64,000 nt of DNA from Flavobacterium humidisoli (GCF_023272795.1 NZ_CP096829.1:5394001-5458000); one strand, 5' to 3'. Shown: positions 8,504 through 17,108, numbered from the stretch's first letter. Notes: generated by a model not told the origin, from the sequence alone. Numbers and translations: made by a program.

Positions 8504-10191
8504 GTTTGCTAATTGTTCTATTTTTCCTTTCCTGCAAAGAGAAAACAGTTGTTTCGCCTAAGCCTGATCCTACTCGGGAAGAAGCTTATAAATATAGAGA
8601 TGAAGGCATTCTGAATCTTCAAAGCAAAAACTACAATAATGCTTTTTACAATTTCAATAAATCGAAAATAATATTTGAAAGCTCAAAAGACAGTACCAAT
8701 ATTGTCTACAATCTTATTCAGATGGCTGCTATTCAGCAGATAAACGGAGATTTTTACGGAAGCAAAGAAACTTTGACCGAAGCGCTCCCTTATATTAAAA
8801 AGAAAGATATTTATAGCATTTCGATTAACAACTTCTTCGGAATCGCTGATAAAGAACTTTCCTTATACGAAGATGCCATTTACTATTACAATAAGGCTTT
8901 AAAAGATTCTGAAAATGAAGTTTTAAAACAATCTCCTTTAAATAACATTGCTGTTATTTACATTGAGCAGAAAAAATATGACAAGGCCATTCAAATTTTA
9001 GAACCTATACTGGCCAAGGATATTTTTCCTAAAGACGAATACATCATAAAAAAAGCTCGAATTTTAGATAATTTGGGATTTGCTTATTCAAAAAATGGAA
9101 TGCCAGAAAAAGGACTTCCGCTAATGGAAAAAGGATTAATATTACGAAACCAAATTGATGATTTTTACGGCAGCATTGGCAGTAATTTGCATTTGGCAGA
9201 ATACTATTCTTCGAGCAATCCAAAAAAATCGAATCAGTATGCGCTTGAAGCTTACAAAACCGCTACAAAACTCCGCAGTATTGATGAACGTTTGAAAGCA
9301 TTATCTTTTTTGATCTCCAATGATTCTGAAACCCAAAATACAGGATATGCTAAAAAATTTGTTTTCTTAAATGACAGCATCATTACCATTCGAAATAATT
9401 ATAAAAATAAGTTTGCTAAAATTAAATACGATTCTAAAAAAGAAAAAGACGAAAATCAGAAACTGCGATTAGAGAAAGCAGAGGATTTACTTGCCCTACA
9501 AAAAGCGCAATACCAAAAGATCTTGTTTATAATTGGCATTACATCGCTTTTTCTTTTATTGCTTTATTTGAGGAAATATTACCAAAATCGAAATCGAATT
9601 GAAAAAATAGAAACGGCCTATAATACCGAAACCCGAATTGCGAAAGATATTCATGATGAGCTTGCAAATGACGTTTTCAATGCTATTGCTTTTACACAAA
9701 CACAGCCGTTAGAAAATGAAAGCACAAAAGAAACTTTGATTCAAAAACTAGATACTATTTATTCGCGAGTTAGGGGAATTTCTAGGGAAAATAATGATAT
9801 CGATACAGGCACAAATTATGTGAACAATTTAAAAGAAATGCTCTCAACTTATAACAGCAGTCAAACAAACGTTATTATAAATGGTGTCGATAAAATAAAT
9901 TGGGATTCGGTTGAGGATTTAAAAAAGATTGCCATTCAGAGAGTTTTGCATGAATTAATGGTTAATATGAAAAAGCATAGCGAAGCTTCTGTAGTATCCA
10001 TAAAATTTAATTCCAATTCTAATTCACTCTTTATTGACTACAGCGATATTGGCAAAGGCTGCGAAAAATCAAAAATTATAAAAAATGGTCTGCAAAATAT
10101 GGAAAACCGTATTTTGGCCTTAAAAGGAACTATTACTTTTGACACTGAACCGAATAAAGGTTTCAAAGTAAAAATAACAATGCCTAAATAA
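8482..10191 (+). CDS. Lipid-anchored periplasmic TPR sensor histidine kinase (module 1)
   Basis: A 569-residue kinase. It starts with a lipoprotein signal (MLRSPFFCLLIVLFFLSC), then a TPR-repeat domain to about residue 310 that should lie outside the inner membrane, a coiled stretch, a membrane segment (about 345-366) and a HisKA_3-type kinase core with H391 in KDIHDELANDV. The N box is ELMVNMKKHS. The G1 box reads SDIGKG rather than DNGIG, but keeps D.G.G. The G2 region is NGLQNMENRI. This is the NarX/DesK class, which phosphorylates NarL-type regulators; the next gene, 6 nt later, is one. The protein at 17796 is a full-length paralog. Periplasmic TPRs next to a lipopeptide gene suggest peptide or protein sensing. 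Confidence 0.9.
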   Translation: MLRSPFFCLLIVLFFLSCKEKTVVSPKPDPTREEAYKYRDEGILNLQSKNYNNAFYNFNKSKIIFESSKDSTNIVYNLIQMAAIQQINGDFYGSKETLTEALPYIKKKDIYSISINNFFGIADKELSLYEDAIYYYNKALKDSENEVLKQSPLNNIAVIYIEQKKYDKAIQILEPILAKDIFPKDEYIIKKARILDNLGFAYSKNGMPEKGLPLMEKGLILRNQIDDFYGSIGSNLHLAEYYSSSNPKKSNQYALEAYKTATKLRSIDERLKALSFLISNDSETQNTGYAKKFVFLNDSIITIRNNYKNKFAKIKYDSKKEKDENQKLRLEKAEDLLALQKAQYQKILFIIGITSLFLLLLYLRKYYQNRNRIEKIETAYNTETRIAKDIHDELANDVFNAIAFTQTQPLENESTKETLIQKLDTIYSRVRGISRENNDIDTGTNYVNNLKEMLSTYNSSQTNVIINGVDKINWDSVEDLKKIAIQRVLHELMVNMKKHSEASVVSIKFNSNSNSLFIDYSDIGKGCEKSKIIKNGLQNMENRILALKGTITFDTEPNKGFKVKITMPK

Positions 10192-10197
10192 GAGCCT

Positions 10198-10866
10198 ATG
10201 TTTAAAAAAGTAATTATTGCCGAAGATTTTGAAGAATTCAATTTAGCCGTAAAACAAACTTTGAGTGACCTCAACATTGTCAATTTTCAACATGCAAAAT
10301 ATTGTGATGATGCCTTTTTAAAAATAAGGAAAGCCATTCAGGACAATGAACCTTTTGATTTATTGATTAGTGACCTTTCGTTTAAAAAAGACCATCGTGA
10401 AGTCAAAATTGGAAGTGGTGACGAATTAATTCAAAAAGTTCGAGAATTACAGCCCAATATTAAGATTATAGCTTATTCGGTTGAAGATAAAAATGTTCGT
10501 ATAAAATCACTTTTTGACGATTCTGAAATTAATGCCTTTGTTCTAAAAGGCAGAAACAGTATTGAAGATTTGAGAAAAGCAATTTCAATCATTTCAACTT
10601 CTGATCAAAAATTTATTTCGCCCGAAGTGGCTTCTGCATTACAGGAAAAAGGCAACTACGAAATAGACGATGTAGATATTAAAATTTTAAAGTATTTATC
10701 TTCTGGAACATCTCAGGACGACATTATCGAAATTTTTAAAACCAGCGATATTAAACCTAATAGTAAAAGTGCAATGGAAAAAAGATTATCAAAACTGAAA
10801 GATTTTTTCAAGGCAAATAATACCGTTCATCTGGTTTCAATCACAAAAGATATGGGAATAATTTAA
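10198..10866 (+). CDS. NarL-type response regulator with divergent HTH
   Basis: A 222-residue regulator. The receiver has E9-D10, phospho-acceptor D59 (LLISDLSF) and Lys in FVLKGRN. After a linker (about 130-155), the C-terminal 65 residues form a helical region (DVDIKILKYLSSGTSQDDII) that fits a LuxR/NarL-type helix-turn-helix, though it is divergent. It starts 6 nt after the kinase stop and is surely its partner. The paralogous kinase of module 2 has no regulator beside it, so this protein may serve both. Possible DNA targets are the TTAYGG-N4-CCRTAA palindromes at 10936 and 12035 (inference). Confidence 0.88.
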   Translation: MFKKVIIAEDFEEFNLAVKQTLSDLNIVNFQHAKYCDDAFLKIRKAIQDNEPFDLLISDLSFKKDHREVKIGSGDELIQKVRELQPNIKIIAYSVEDKNVRIKSLFDDSEINAFVLKGRNSIEDLRKAISIISTSDQKFISPEVASALQEKGNYEIDDVDIKILKYLSSGTSQDDIIEIFKTSDIKPNSKSAMEKRLSKLKDFFKANNTVHLVSITKDMGII

Positions 10867-10887
10867 ATTCCTTAATACTCCATTTTC

Positions 10888-10911
10888 AAAGCTCCTTCGG
10901 GAGCTTTTTTT
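10888..10911 (+). terminator. Intrinsic terminator after the response regulator
   Basis: An 8-bp stem AAAGCTCC/GGAGCTTT closed by a TTCG tetraloop is followed by a T run. It ends module 1. Confidence 0.9.
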
Positions 10912-10935
10912 ATTTCCTTAAATTAAATTTTTGGA

Positions 10936-10982
10936 TTATGGATTTCCGTAAAATACTGGTTTTGATTGGTTTTACTTTTGAA
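10936..10982 (+). promoter_or_regulatory. Repeated operator/promoter element, copy 1
   Basis: The palindrome TTATGG-ATTT-CCGTAA (10936-10951) is followed by AATACTGGTTTTG and ends in TACTTTTG, a good -7 box. The same 47-bp block, with four differences, recurs at 12035-12081. Each copy ends about 25 nt before a start codon, so the genes at 11009 and 12105 should share control. Confidence 0.6.
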
Positions 10983-11008
10983 AAACAAATCAATTAAATC
11001 ATAAAAAA

Positions 11009-11566
11009 ATGAAGAAAACTATCTTACAAATTATCCCATTTGCTATTGTTGCACTTCTATTTTCTTGTCAAAAACCAATTGTATCAGATACAGAAATAGC
11101 TGCTGCAGTAGACTCAGCGGCAATAGTTGTTGATTCGATGCCACTAACCGTAAATAATAAATGGGAATATCATCAATCAACAGATAAAATGACATCAAAA
11201 GCAGTCAAGTTTGCACAAATAATGTCTAATGAAAGCTTAGATCTAGAATTTCCATATGAAGGAACTAATTTTGGTAGATTAACATTAAGAAAAAAGGATG
11301 GCTTGGATATATACTTAAGCATTGATAAAGGACAAATTAGTGGAGGATATGATAACAATTATATCTCAGTACGTTTTGATGAAGAGAAACCTATTAAATT
11401 TAGCTATACTGAACCACAAGATGGAAGCAGTGACTTAATTTTTATTGATAACGGAGTAAAATTTTTATCAAAGTTAAAAAAATCAAAAAAAACACTTATT
11501 TCGCTACCTCTATATCAGGCTGGAAATCAGATACTCGAATTTAACACGGTAGATTTAAAATGGTAA
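11009..11566 (+). CDS. Lipoprotein of unknown function
   Basis: A 185-residue lipoprotein with signal peptide MKKTILQIIPFAIVALLFSC. The mature domain begins with NKWEYHQSTDKMTSK and continues with alternating beta strands (GRLTLRKKDG, NYISVRFDEEKPIKFS). The W-x-x-x-x-x-D-x-M/T opening and the later basic 'RFDEEKP' strand recall the VasI/invasion-associated type of all-beta domains, but the resemblance is weak. The next lipoprotein gene starts 19 nt after its stop, so they form an operon behind the element at 10936. Confidence 0.75.
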   Translation: MKKTILQIIPFAIVALLFSCQKPIVSDTEIAAAVDSAAIVVDSMPLTVNNKWEYHQSTDKMTSKAVKFAQIMSNESLDLEFPYEGTNFGRLTLRKKDGLDIYLSIDKGQISGGYDNNYISVRFDEEKPIKFSYTEPQDGSSDLIFIDNGVKFLSKLKKSKKTLISLPLYQAGNQILEFNTVDLKW

Positions 11567-11585
11567 TTTTTAAAAATATTAAATT

Positions 11586-11924
11586 ATGAAAAAAATTATA
11601 GTCCTTTTTACTCTAATTACAATCTTTGGCTGTTCAACCAAAAGTGAATTATATAAAGAAACAGATTCATTTGTGCAATCTCTACAAACAGAATATGAAA
11701 GCTATGGATTTTCTCCTGAAAAATATTCTAAGACAACTAGTGATGGATTGTATACTATTTCTCCAATTGGTCGTTTGGTAAATGTAAAAATACAAAAAAA
11801 TGTAAGTTCAGAAGAATACGAAGAATTAAAGAAAGATCTCGAGAATCATTACCAAGACGATTCAAGAGTTAATAGTGTATACATTTGCCAGGCTGGCACT
11901 ATTATGATTGATTGCAGAAACTAA
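11586..11924 (+). CDS. Small lipoprotein of unknown function
   Basis: A 112-residue lipoprotein with signal MKKIIVLFTLITIFGC, then a mature part that begins with a helical, charged segment (about 20-40) and ends with two cysteines (VYICQAGTIMIDCRN) that could form a disulfide. I do not recognise the family. It is the second gene of a two-gene operon and is followed by a terminator at 11972. Confidence 0.72.
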   Translation: MKKIIVLFTLITIFGCSTKSELYKETDSFVQSLQTEYESYGFSPEKYSKTTSDGLYTISPIGRLVNVKIQKNVSSEEYEELKKDLENHYQDDSRVNSVYICQAGTIMIDCRN

Positions 11925-11971
11925 GATTAAGATATATAACAAAACTCATTTTAGTAAAACCAATATGTTTT

Positions 11972-11998
11972 AAAGAGGAACTTCATCGTCCTCTTTTT
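11972..11998 (+). terminator. Intrinsic terminator
   Basis: The stem AAAGAGGA (11972-11979) with TCCTCTTT (11989-11996) is followed by T residues. It closes the two-lipoprotein operon. Confidence 0.85.
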
Positions 11999-12034
11999 CC
12001 TGTTTAAAAAAAACTTATTCTAAAATTCTTTTTA

Positions 12035-12081
12035 TTACGGTTTTCCATAAAATACTGATTTTGATTGGTTTTACTTTTGAA
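12035..12081 (+). promoter_or_regulatory. Repeated operator/promoter element, copy 2
   Basis: The palindrome TTACGG-TTTT-CCATAA (12035-12050) is followed by AATACTGATTTTG and the -7 box TACTTTTG. It is near-identical to 10936-10982. Its first 12 bases are the exact reverse complement of GGAAAACCGTAA, found in both leader RNAs (8083-8094 and 17396-17407). Confidence 0.6.
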
Positions 12082-12104
12082 TTATTAATTTAAATTCTAA
12101 ACCT

Positions 12105-13172
12105 ATGGAAATGAATATCCAACTAAAATCATTAGCCGATAAAATAAATCAGCTGAAAAGTAAAATTGAAACAGAAGAATCAACTAAACATGCTTTTGTA
12201 TTACCTTTTATACATATTTTGGGTTATGATGCATTTAATCCGCTTGAAGTAGTTCCTGAATTTACTGCAGATCTTGGATTAAAGAAAGGTGAAAAAGTAG
12301 ATTATGCTATATTTCAAAATGGAGAACCTATAATAATTGTGGAATGCAAAAGCTGGAAAGAGAAACTTACAGTTCATAATTCTCAATTATTCCGTTACTT
12401 TCATGTCACAAAAACCCGATTTGCTCTTTTAACAAACGGAATAAATTATCAATTCTTTACCGATTTGGATGATCAAAATAAAATGGATGAAAAGCCTTTT
12501 TTAGAATTCGACATCTGTAATCTAAAAGAAAATACAATAAACGAAATTGCGAAATTCCACAAAGCAAATTTTGACGTGGACAATATTGTAAGCAATGCCA
12601 GTTCTCTAAAATACATTAAGGAAATTAAGAAACTCATCAACGCTGAATTAGAGAATCCTTCGAACGATTTCACAAAGCTTTTTGCAAGTAAAATATACGC
12701 GGGCAGACTAACTGAAAAAGTTGTGGATGAATTTAAAGATTTAGTTCAGAAATCAGTTAGTCAATTCATTAATGACAAAATTAATGATCGTTTGAACGCA
12801 GCTTTAAGTAAAGAAACTATTAAACAACAAGATGAAGAAATTAATTTTGTTGAAGATGACAATAAAGTCGTAACGACTGAAGAAGAACTTGATGGCTATC
12901 GAATTGTAGTTGCTATTTTACGCCGAAAACTGCCAACTTCAAGAATTGTATTTCGTGATACACAATCTTATTTTGGAATACTACTTGATGATAATAATCG
13001 TAAACCTCTCTGCAGACTTCACTTAAATGGTGGGAAAAAATATATAAGTCTTTTCAATAATAACAAAAGCGAAGCTAAAATTGCAATTTCCTCAATTGAT
13101 GATATTTATCAATACGAAAAGGAATTATTAGAAACTGTATCACTTTATGAAACAGAATTAAATCCCGTATAA
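12105..13172 (+). CDS. Orphan PD-(D/E)XK nuclease (HsdR_N-like)
   Basis: A 355-residue protein. The first 130 residues match the N-terminal nuclease domain of type I restriction HsdR subunits: EESTKHAFVLPFI, then D66 (KVDYAIF) and E80-x-K82 (IVECKSW), the PD-(D/E)XK active site, and YQFFTDL. The rest (about 180-355) is not a helicase; it has a helical middle and a C-terminal beta domain (TSRIVFRDTQSYFGILLDDN). No methylase, specificity or helicase gene is nearby, so it is not a complete restriction system. Stand-alone proteins of this kind are widespread, with unproven roles. It shares a promoter element with the lipoprotein operon at 11009. Confidence 0.82.
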   Translation: MEMNIQLKSLADKINQLKSKIETEESTKHAFVLPFIHILGYDAFNPLEVVPEFTADLGLKKGEKVDYAIFQNGEPIIIVECKSWKEKLTVHNSQLFRYFHVTKTRFALLTNGINYQFFTDLDDQNKMDEKPFLEFDICNLKENTINEIAKFHKANFDVDNIVSNASSLKYIKEIKKLINAELENPSNDFTKLFASKIYAGRLTEKVVDEFKDLVQKSVSQFINDKINDRLNAALSKETIKQQDEEINFVEDDNKVVTTEEELDGYRIVVAILRRKLPTSRIVFRDTQSYFGILLDDNNRKPLCRLHLNGGKKYISLFNNNKSEAKIAISSIDDIYQYEKELLETVSLYETELNPV

Positions 13173-13256
13173 GTACTCATTTTCACAAACTTAATTCTAA
13201 TTAGATTTATCGCTACCAAATAAGTTTTTAACTCTAACTAAATACCTCTACTGCCT

Positions 13257-13670
13257 ATGCAAAAAAACTACTTCACCTTACTTTTATTATTTGCGTTTTA
13301 TTCCTGCCAAAAAGCTAGCGCTCCGCCTCCATTACCGCAAGTAAATTCATTTTACAAAAGTGCTATTAGCGCAGACGACCGCAAAACTATTACAGCAGAA
13401 GAAGCTAAAACCTATCATGTAAATCCTGTATATAAATACGAATACAGAACTGGGCATCCAGGACATTATAAGTACAATTACCATGTAAAGGGAATAAACG
13501 TACTAGGCGATTCGGTTTTTGGAAATATTAATACAGAAGGAAAATACGGCGCAGGGATTTTAATAACTGATAGTATTCCAGAATTAGAAATTAATACCGA
13601 ATGGGTTTCTCACGGGAAACTAAAAGCTATTGATAAGAAAGGAAACGAATATAATCTAGTCGTCAAATAA
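13257..13670 (+). CDS. Small lipoprotein of unknown function
   Basis: A 137-residue lipoprotein: signal MQKNYFTLLLLFAFYSC, a proline-rich spacer (APPPLPQ), then a domain with many Tyr/His residues (YKYEYRTGHPGHYKYNYHVKG) and GKYGAGILI. I do not recognise the family. It starts 85 nt after the nuclease gene, and the next small gene starts 11 nt after it, which suggests a pair. Confidence 0.72.
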   Translation: MQKNYFTLLLLFAFYSCQKASAPPPLPQVNSFYKSAISADDRKTITAEEAKTYHVNPVYKYEYRTGHPGHYKYNYHVKGINVLGDSVFGNINTEGKYGAGILITDSIPELEINTEWVSHGKLKAIDKKGNEYNLVVK

Positions 13671-13680
13671 AAATAAACTA

Positions 13681-13890
13681 ATGAAAAACACTTTACTCTT
13701 ACTTTTTATTTTTTGCACTTCTTTCCATCCCGTAGAAGACAACGTTTTTATCTGCGGTTCTACTGGAGCTAAAAAGTATCATTATAATGAGAATTGCCGT
13801 GGCTTAAGCTCTTGTAGCCATGGGGTGGTAAAAAAATCTCTAAAACAAGCCAAAGGTTTAGGTTTGACACTTTGCGGATGGGAAGACTAA
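13681..13890 (+). CDS. Small secreted cysteine-containing protein
   Basis: A 69-residue protein with signal peptide (MKNTLLLLFIFCTSFH). The mature part (about 50 residues) reads FICGS-x-KYH-x4-CRGL-x2-C, and ends LCGWED. This looks like the short secreted 'KYH..CRGL..C' proteins seen in Bacteroidota, and the four cysteines may bind metal or form disulfides. The function is unknown. It probably forms an operon with the preceding lipoprotein. Confidence 0.7.
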   Translation: MKNTLLLLFIFCTSFHPVEDNVFICGSTGAKKYHYNENCRGLSSCSHGVVKKSLKQAKGLGLTLCGWED

Positions 13891-14098
13891 ACATCTTCCT
13901 ATTTTTACATTTAATTATTTGATAATAATGACTTTACAATAATTTCACATTAGTTTTTTTAATTTGATATAAAACTAATCGTCATGAAATTATTTAATCT
14001 AAATTTTCTGGTTTCTTTCAAAGAATGGCTTTTTTTAAGAGCTATGCAATCTTCTTTCCTACATTGAATAGTATATAAATAAAGGAAAGTACGATTGA

Positions 14099-15451
14099 AT
14101 GAATAAAATTGAAAGCTCATTTCTGAACAAAAACCAATTTGGTAAAGATTTCTTGTGGGGTGTATCAACTGCTGCTTTCCAAATTGAAGGTGCACATGAT
14201 TCTGACGGAAAAGGTTCTTCTATCTGGGATGTTTTTACTTCTCAAAAAGGAAAAATTAAAAACGGACATCATGCCATAACTGCCTGCGATTTTTACAACT
14301 CATATCAGGACGATATTGGTCTAATTAAGGAATTAAATATTCCTAATTTTAGATTTTCTATCAGCTGGCCTAGAATTATGCCAACGGGTATTTATCCTAT
14401 TAACCAAGCCGGAATCGATTATTACAACAAAATAATAGATTCGTTGCTGAATTCTGGAATCGAACCTTGGATAACACTTTATCACTGGGATTTACCGCAT
14501 GATCTAGAAGTAAAAGGAGGTTGGACAAACCGAGAATCTGTTTCTTGGTTTAAAGATTATGTTGAAGTCTGTGTACAGTATTTTGGCGATCGTGTTAAAA
14601 ATTGGATGGTAATTAACGAACCTTCTGTCTTTACAGGCGCAGGTTATTTTTTAGGCATTCACGCACCAGGTAAAAAAGGAATTACGAATTACCTAAAAGC
14701 CATGCACCATGTTACTCTTGCAACTGCTGCTGGAGCCAAAATAATTCGAGAACGAATTTCGGATGCCAACATCGGAACTACTTTTTCGTGCACGCATATC
14801 GAACCTGCAACAGAAAGCTCAAAAGATGTTGAAGCCGCAAAACGTGTAGATACTTTATTAAACCGAACTTTTATAGAACCCATTTTAGGATTAGGTTATC
14901 CGCAGAAAGATCTTCCGGTTCTTAAAAAACTCAATAATTACATTTTAGACGACGATTTAAAGAATCTCGATTTCGATTTTGATTTTATTGGTTTGCAATG
15001 TTATACTCGTGAAGTGGTAAAATCGGCCATGTTGATTCCGTATATTGGTGCAGAATTAGTAAGTGCCGAAAAGCGAAATGTAATTTCTACCGATATGGGC
15101 TGGGAAGTTTATCCGCCCGCAATGTATCATATTCTTAAAAAATTTAATGAATACGAAGGAATCCGAAAAATCATTGTAACTGAAAACGGCGCTGCTTTTC
15201 CTGACACCGTTCAGAACGGAAAAGTGCACGATATAAAACGAACTCATTTTATTCAGGACAATTTAGAACAGATTTTAAAAGCAAAACAAGACGGTTTAAA
15301 TGTCGATGGCTATTTTGTCTGGACTCTAACCGATAATTTTGAATGGGCCGAAGGATATAATGCCCGTTTCGGATTAATTCACGTTGATTTTGAAACGCAA
15401 AAACGTACTATTAAAAATTCAGGATTGTGGTTTAAGGATTTTTTATCCTAA
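14099..15451 (+). CDS. Beta-glucosidase, glycoside hydrolase family 1
   Basis: A 450-residue GH1 enzyme, full length for the family, with no signal peptide, so cytosolic. It should hydrolyse beta-glucosides (or related beta-glycosides) taken up by the cell. FLWGVSTAAFQIEGA forms the glycone subsite; E174 in INEPS is the acid/base; E362 in VTENGAAF is the nucleophile; WTLTDNFEWAEGYNARFGL is the aglycone/glycone end motif. It has no sugar transporter or regulator beside it, so its natural substrate cannot be read from context. Confidence 0.95.
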   Translation: MNKIESSFLNKNQFGKDFLWGVSTAAFQIEGAHDSDGKGSSIWDVFTSQKGKIKNGHHAITACDFYNSYQDDIGLIKELNIPNFRFSISWPRIMPTGIYPINQAGIDYYNKIIDSLLNSGIEPWITLYHWDLPHDLEVKGGWTNRESVSWFKDYVEVCVQYFGDRVKNWMVINEPSVFTGAGYFLGIHAPGKKGITNYLKAMHHVTLATAAGAKIIRERISDANIGTTFSCTHIEPATESSKDVEAAKRVDTLLNRTFIEPILGLGYPQKDLPVLKKLNNYILDDDLKNLDFDFDFIGLQCYTREVVKSAMLIPYIGAELVSAEKRNVISTDMGWEVYPPAMYHILKKFNEYEGIRKIIVTENGAAFPDTVQNGKVHDIKRTHFIQDNLEQILKAKQDGLNVDGYFVWTLTDNFEWAEGYNARFGLIHVDFETQKRTIKNSGLWFKDFLS

Positions 15452-15532
15452 CTGTTTGATTTTACAGCAAAATAAATAAAGAGTTTTCACAAAGAGCGCT
15501 AAGTTTTTTTTTTAGATAACTTTCAGTTAAAA

Positions 15533-15574
15533 CAAAGTTCGCAAAGCTATATATAAATTGCTTTGCGAACTTTG
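15533..15574. repeat. 15-bp inverted repeat inside a larger imperfect palindrome
   Basis: CAAAGTTCGCAAAGC (15533-15547) pairs perfectly with 15560-15574. Further out, CAAAGAGC (from 15490) pairs with GCTCTTTG near 15586. It lies between convergent genes. It could terminate both, but it looks more like an intergenic palindromic repeat. Confidence 0.7.
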
Positions 15575-15621
15575 CGTTTATCTTATGCTCTTTGCTTTTA
15601 AAAAACTAAACCCAAATAATC

Positions 15622-15984
15622 TTAAGACTTATATTTATAATTCTGTTTTAAGATTCCCACATGGATTTTCCCATTAGGTTTTAAGTTAGTTATGATCCTA
15701 ATAAATTTCTCCTCAGGATATTTTACATCAAAACTAAAGGTTGTGTCTTTTACTTTAACTTGAAGCAAATGTTTTCCTTCACCAGAAACTGACAGTCCAA
15801 CTGTTTCGTAAGTGGGTAATGCTTCTGTAGCTTTTAAATTAATGTCTTGAACTTTTTCTTTATCTATAAACACTTCTAGTTTTATGTTGTCCAATTCCAT
15901 ATTGGTTGGCTGTTCAAATGAGACAACATATTTTTTACAGCTGACAGTGCATAAAACGATTAATAGTAATAGAAGCTTTTTCAT
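15622..15984 (-). CDS. Small lipoprotein of unknown function
   Basis: A 120-residue lipoprotein: signal MKKLLLLLIVLCTVSC, then a single all-beta domain (LDNIKLEVFIDKEKVQDINL, HLLQVKVKDTTFSFDV) of the kind seen in small Ig-like or transthyretin-like lipoproteins. The function is unknown. It stands alone, with the nearest minus-strand gene about 370 bp upstream. Confidence 0.75.
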   Translation of the reverse strand: MKKLLLLLIVLCTVSCKKYVVSFEQPTNMELDNIKLEVFIDKEKVQDINLKATEALPTYETVGLSVSGEGKHLLQVKVKDTTFSFDVKYPEEKFIRIITNLKPNGKIHVGILKQNYKYKS

Positions 15985-16351
15985 AAATGATGTTTTTGTA
16001 ACTGATATTAATAGATTCGAAATCTATTTTAATTTTTATAAATATAGATAATTTTATTGCAATTCGGTTGTTCGAGAAAGTAAGTTTTTCGGTCTTTTCA
16101 ATTCGTTTTTATTCGTTTAAAAACGGTCAAAAAAAATACACTTTTTCAGCTAAAAAAAGTGCTATTTCCTTGATTTTTATTAGGTTTAACGAGATTATTT
16201 TCTTATCTTTATAGTGTAAATAACAGTAAATATATGCCGAAAAACAGACTTTTTTATTACCAAAATTACCCTTCAAAAAATCATTCTTTTTACCCCTTCA
16301 CGCATTTTATTTTTCAAAATGCTTTTCCTTTTCATTTCGAAACAATCTTAT
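15985..16351. other. Intergenic region, no gene seen
   Basis: This region is AT-rich. A weak hairpin (CACTTTTT with AAAAAGTG, about 16139-16162) may terminate transcription from the minus-strand gene upstream of it. A short open frame from 16234 runs into the 3' end of that gene and looks spurious. Confidence 0.4.
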
Positions 16352-16981
16352 TTAATCTTTTTTCTGCACCAAATATATGCAGGCCGAAGAAACTAGAGCA
16401 ACTGCTCCAACCGCAATCGTAATTATTTTGCGAGGATATATTTTCTGAGCCATTTTTTTAGAAAATAGATTCCTAAAATTCAATAAAAGAGTTCTTTTTT
16501 TAGGAACTTCTTTCGCCTCTGCATGTTCATTTTCCGCCAAAACTTTTTTCTCTATGCCATTATTTTCGATTTCAACCGTTACGTCCTTAACGACACTTTT
16601 CATTTGTTTCGCTTCTTCAATCCTACATTTTTCATTGAACTTTTTAAAAGGGCGCGGCTGAAAATCGACTATCACTGCAGCAAGATTTATCGCATCAATA
16701 TTTGATGGATCTGTTTCTCCTTTAAAGAAAGTTTCAATAGGCCTAAACTTGTCTTTCTGATCTTTAAACTTATGCTTTTGCGTATGGTCAAAATCTAAGC
16801 ACAATAAATTTCTAAAAACATTTAAATCGTCTTGAGTCGGATTATCTTCAAAAATAAGCCAACACAAATCGCGGAGCTTTCCGCGCGACGGACTGTACAA
16901 AAAATCAAAGTATTCTCCCTCTTTTTCGATCTCGTATTTAATTTTAATCGCCTTTTTATATGCTTCTAATGTATTATTCAT
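16352..16981 (-). CDS. Unknown membrane protein, short paralog of 6916-7884 (module 2)
   Basis: A protein of 209 residues when started at ATG 16981, which follows AAAGG and aligns with the paralog's start; an upstream TTG would add a tail derived from a decayed duplicate. It shares the N-terminal domain of the module 1 protein (LRDLCW, DLNVFRNL, NLAAVIVDFQPRPFKKF), then a linker and one membrane segment near the C terminus (IITIAVGAVALVSSACIYLV). It lacks the extra C-terminal domain of the paralog. The function is unknown; its placement divergent from the second lipopeptide-kinase unit ties it to that module. Confidence 0.78.
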   Translation of the reverse strand: MNNTLEAYKKAIKIKYEIEKEGEYFDFLYSPSRGKLRDLCWLIFEDNPTQDDLNVFRNLLCLDFDHTQKHKFKDQKDKFRPIETFFKGETDPSNIDAINLAAVIVDFQPRPFKKFNEKCRIEEAKQMKSVVKDVTVEIENNGIEKKVLAENEHAEAKEVPKKRTLLLNFRNLFSKKMAQKIYPRKIITIAVGAVALVSSACIYLVQKKD

Positions 16982-17108
16982 ATTGCCTTTTTTAAGAACT
17001 TCTTTAGACTCGTTATTTTCAATTTTAACCAAAACTTTCTTCTATGCCTTTATTTTCGACTTCTACGATTAAACCCTTTCCAGCACTTTCAATTTCTATT
17101 CCAATTCT
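16982..17108 (-). pseudogene. Decayed duplicate of the neighbouring gene's linker region
   Basis: Read on the minus strand, this stretch encodes LIVEVENKGIEE followed, after a frame change, by KIENNESKEVLKK. That matches VTVEIENNGIEKK and EAKEVPKK inside the gene at 16352-16981, over about 80 bases. It is a remnant of a tandem copy, now running into the start of the intact gene. Confidence 0.6.

Noticed and set aside
12105..13172. Complete restriction-modification system
   Set aside because: Only the HsdR N-terminal nuclease-like domain is present; no helicase motor, methylase or specificity gene is near.
16234..16422. Open frame of 62 codons on the plus strand
   Set aside because: It overlaps the 3' end of the minus-strand membrane protein gene and its composition is that of AT-rich intergenic DNA.
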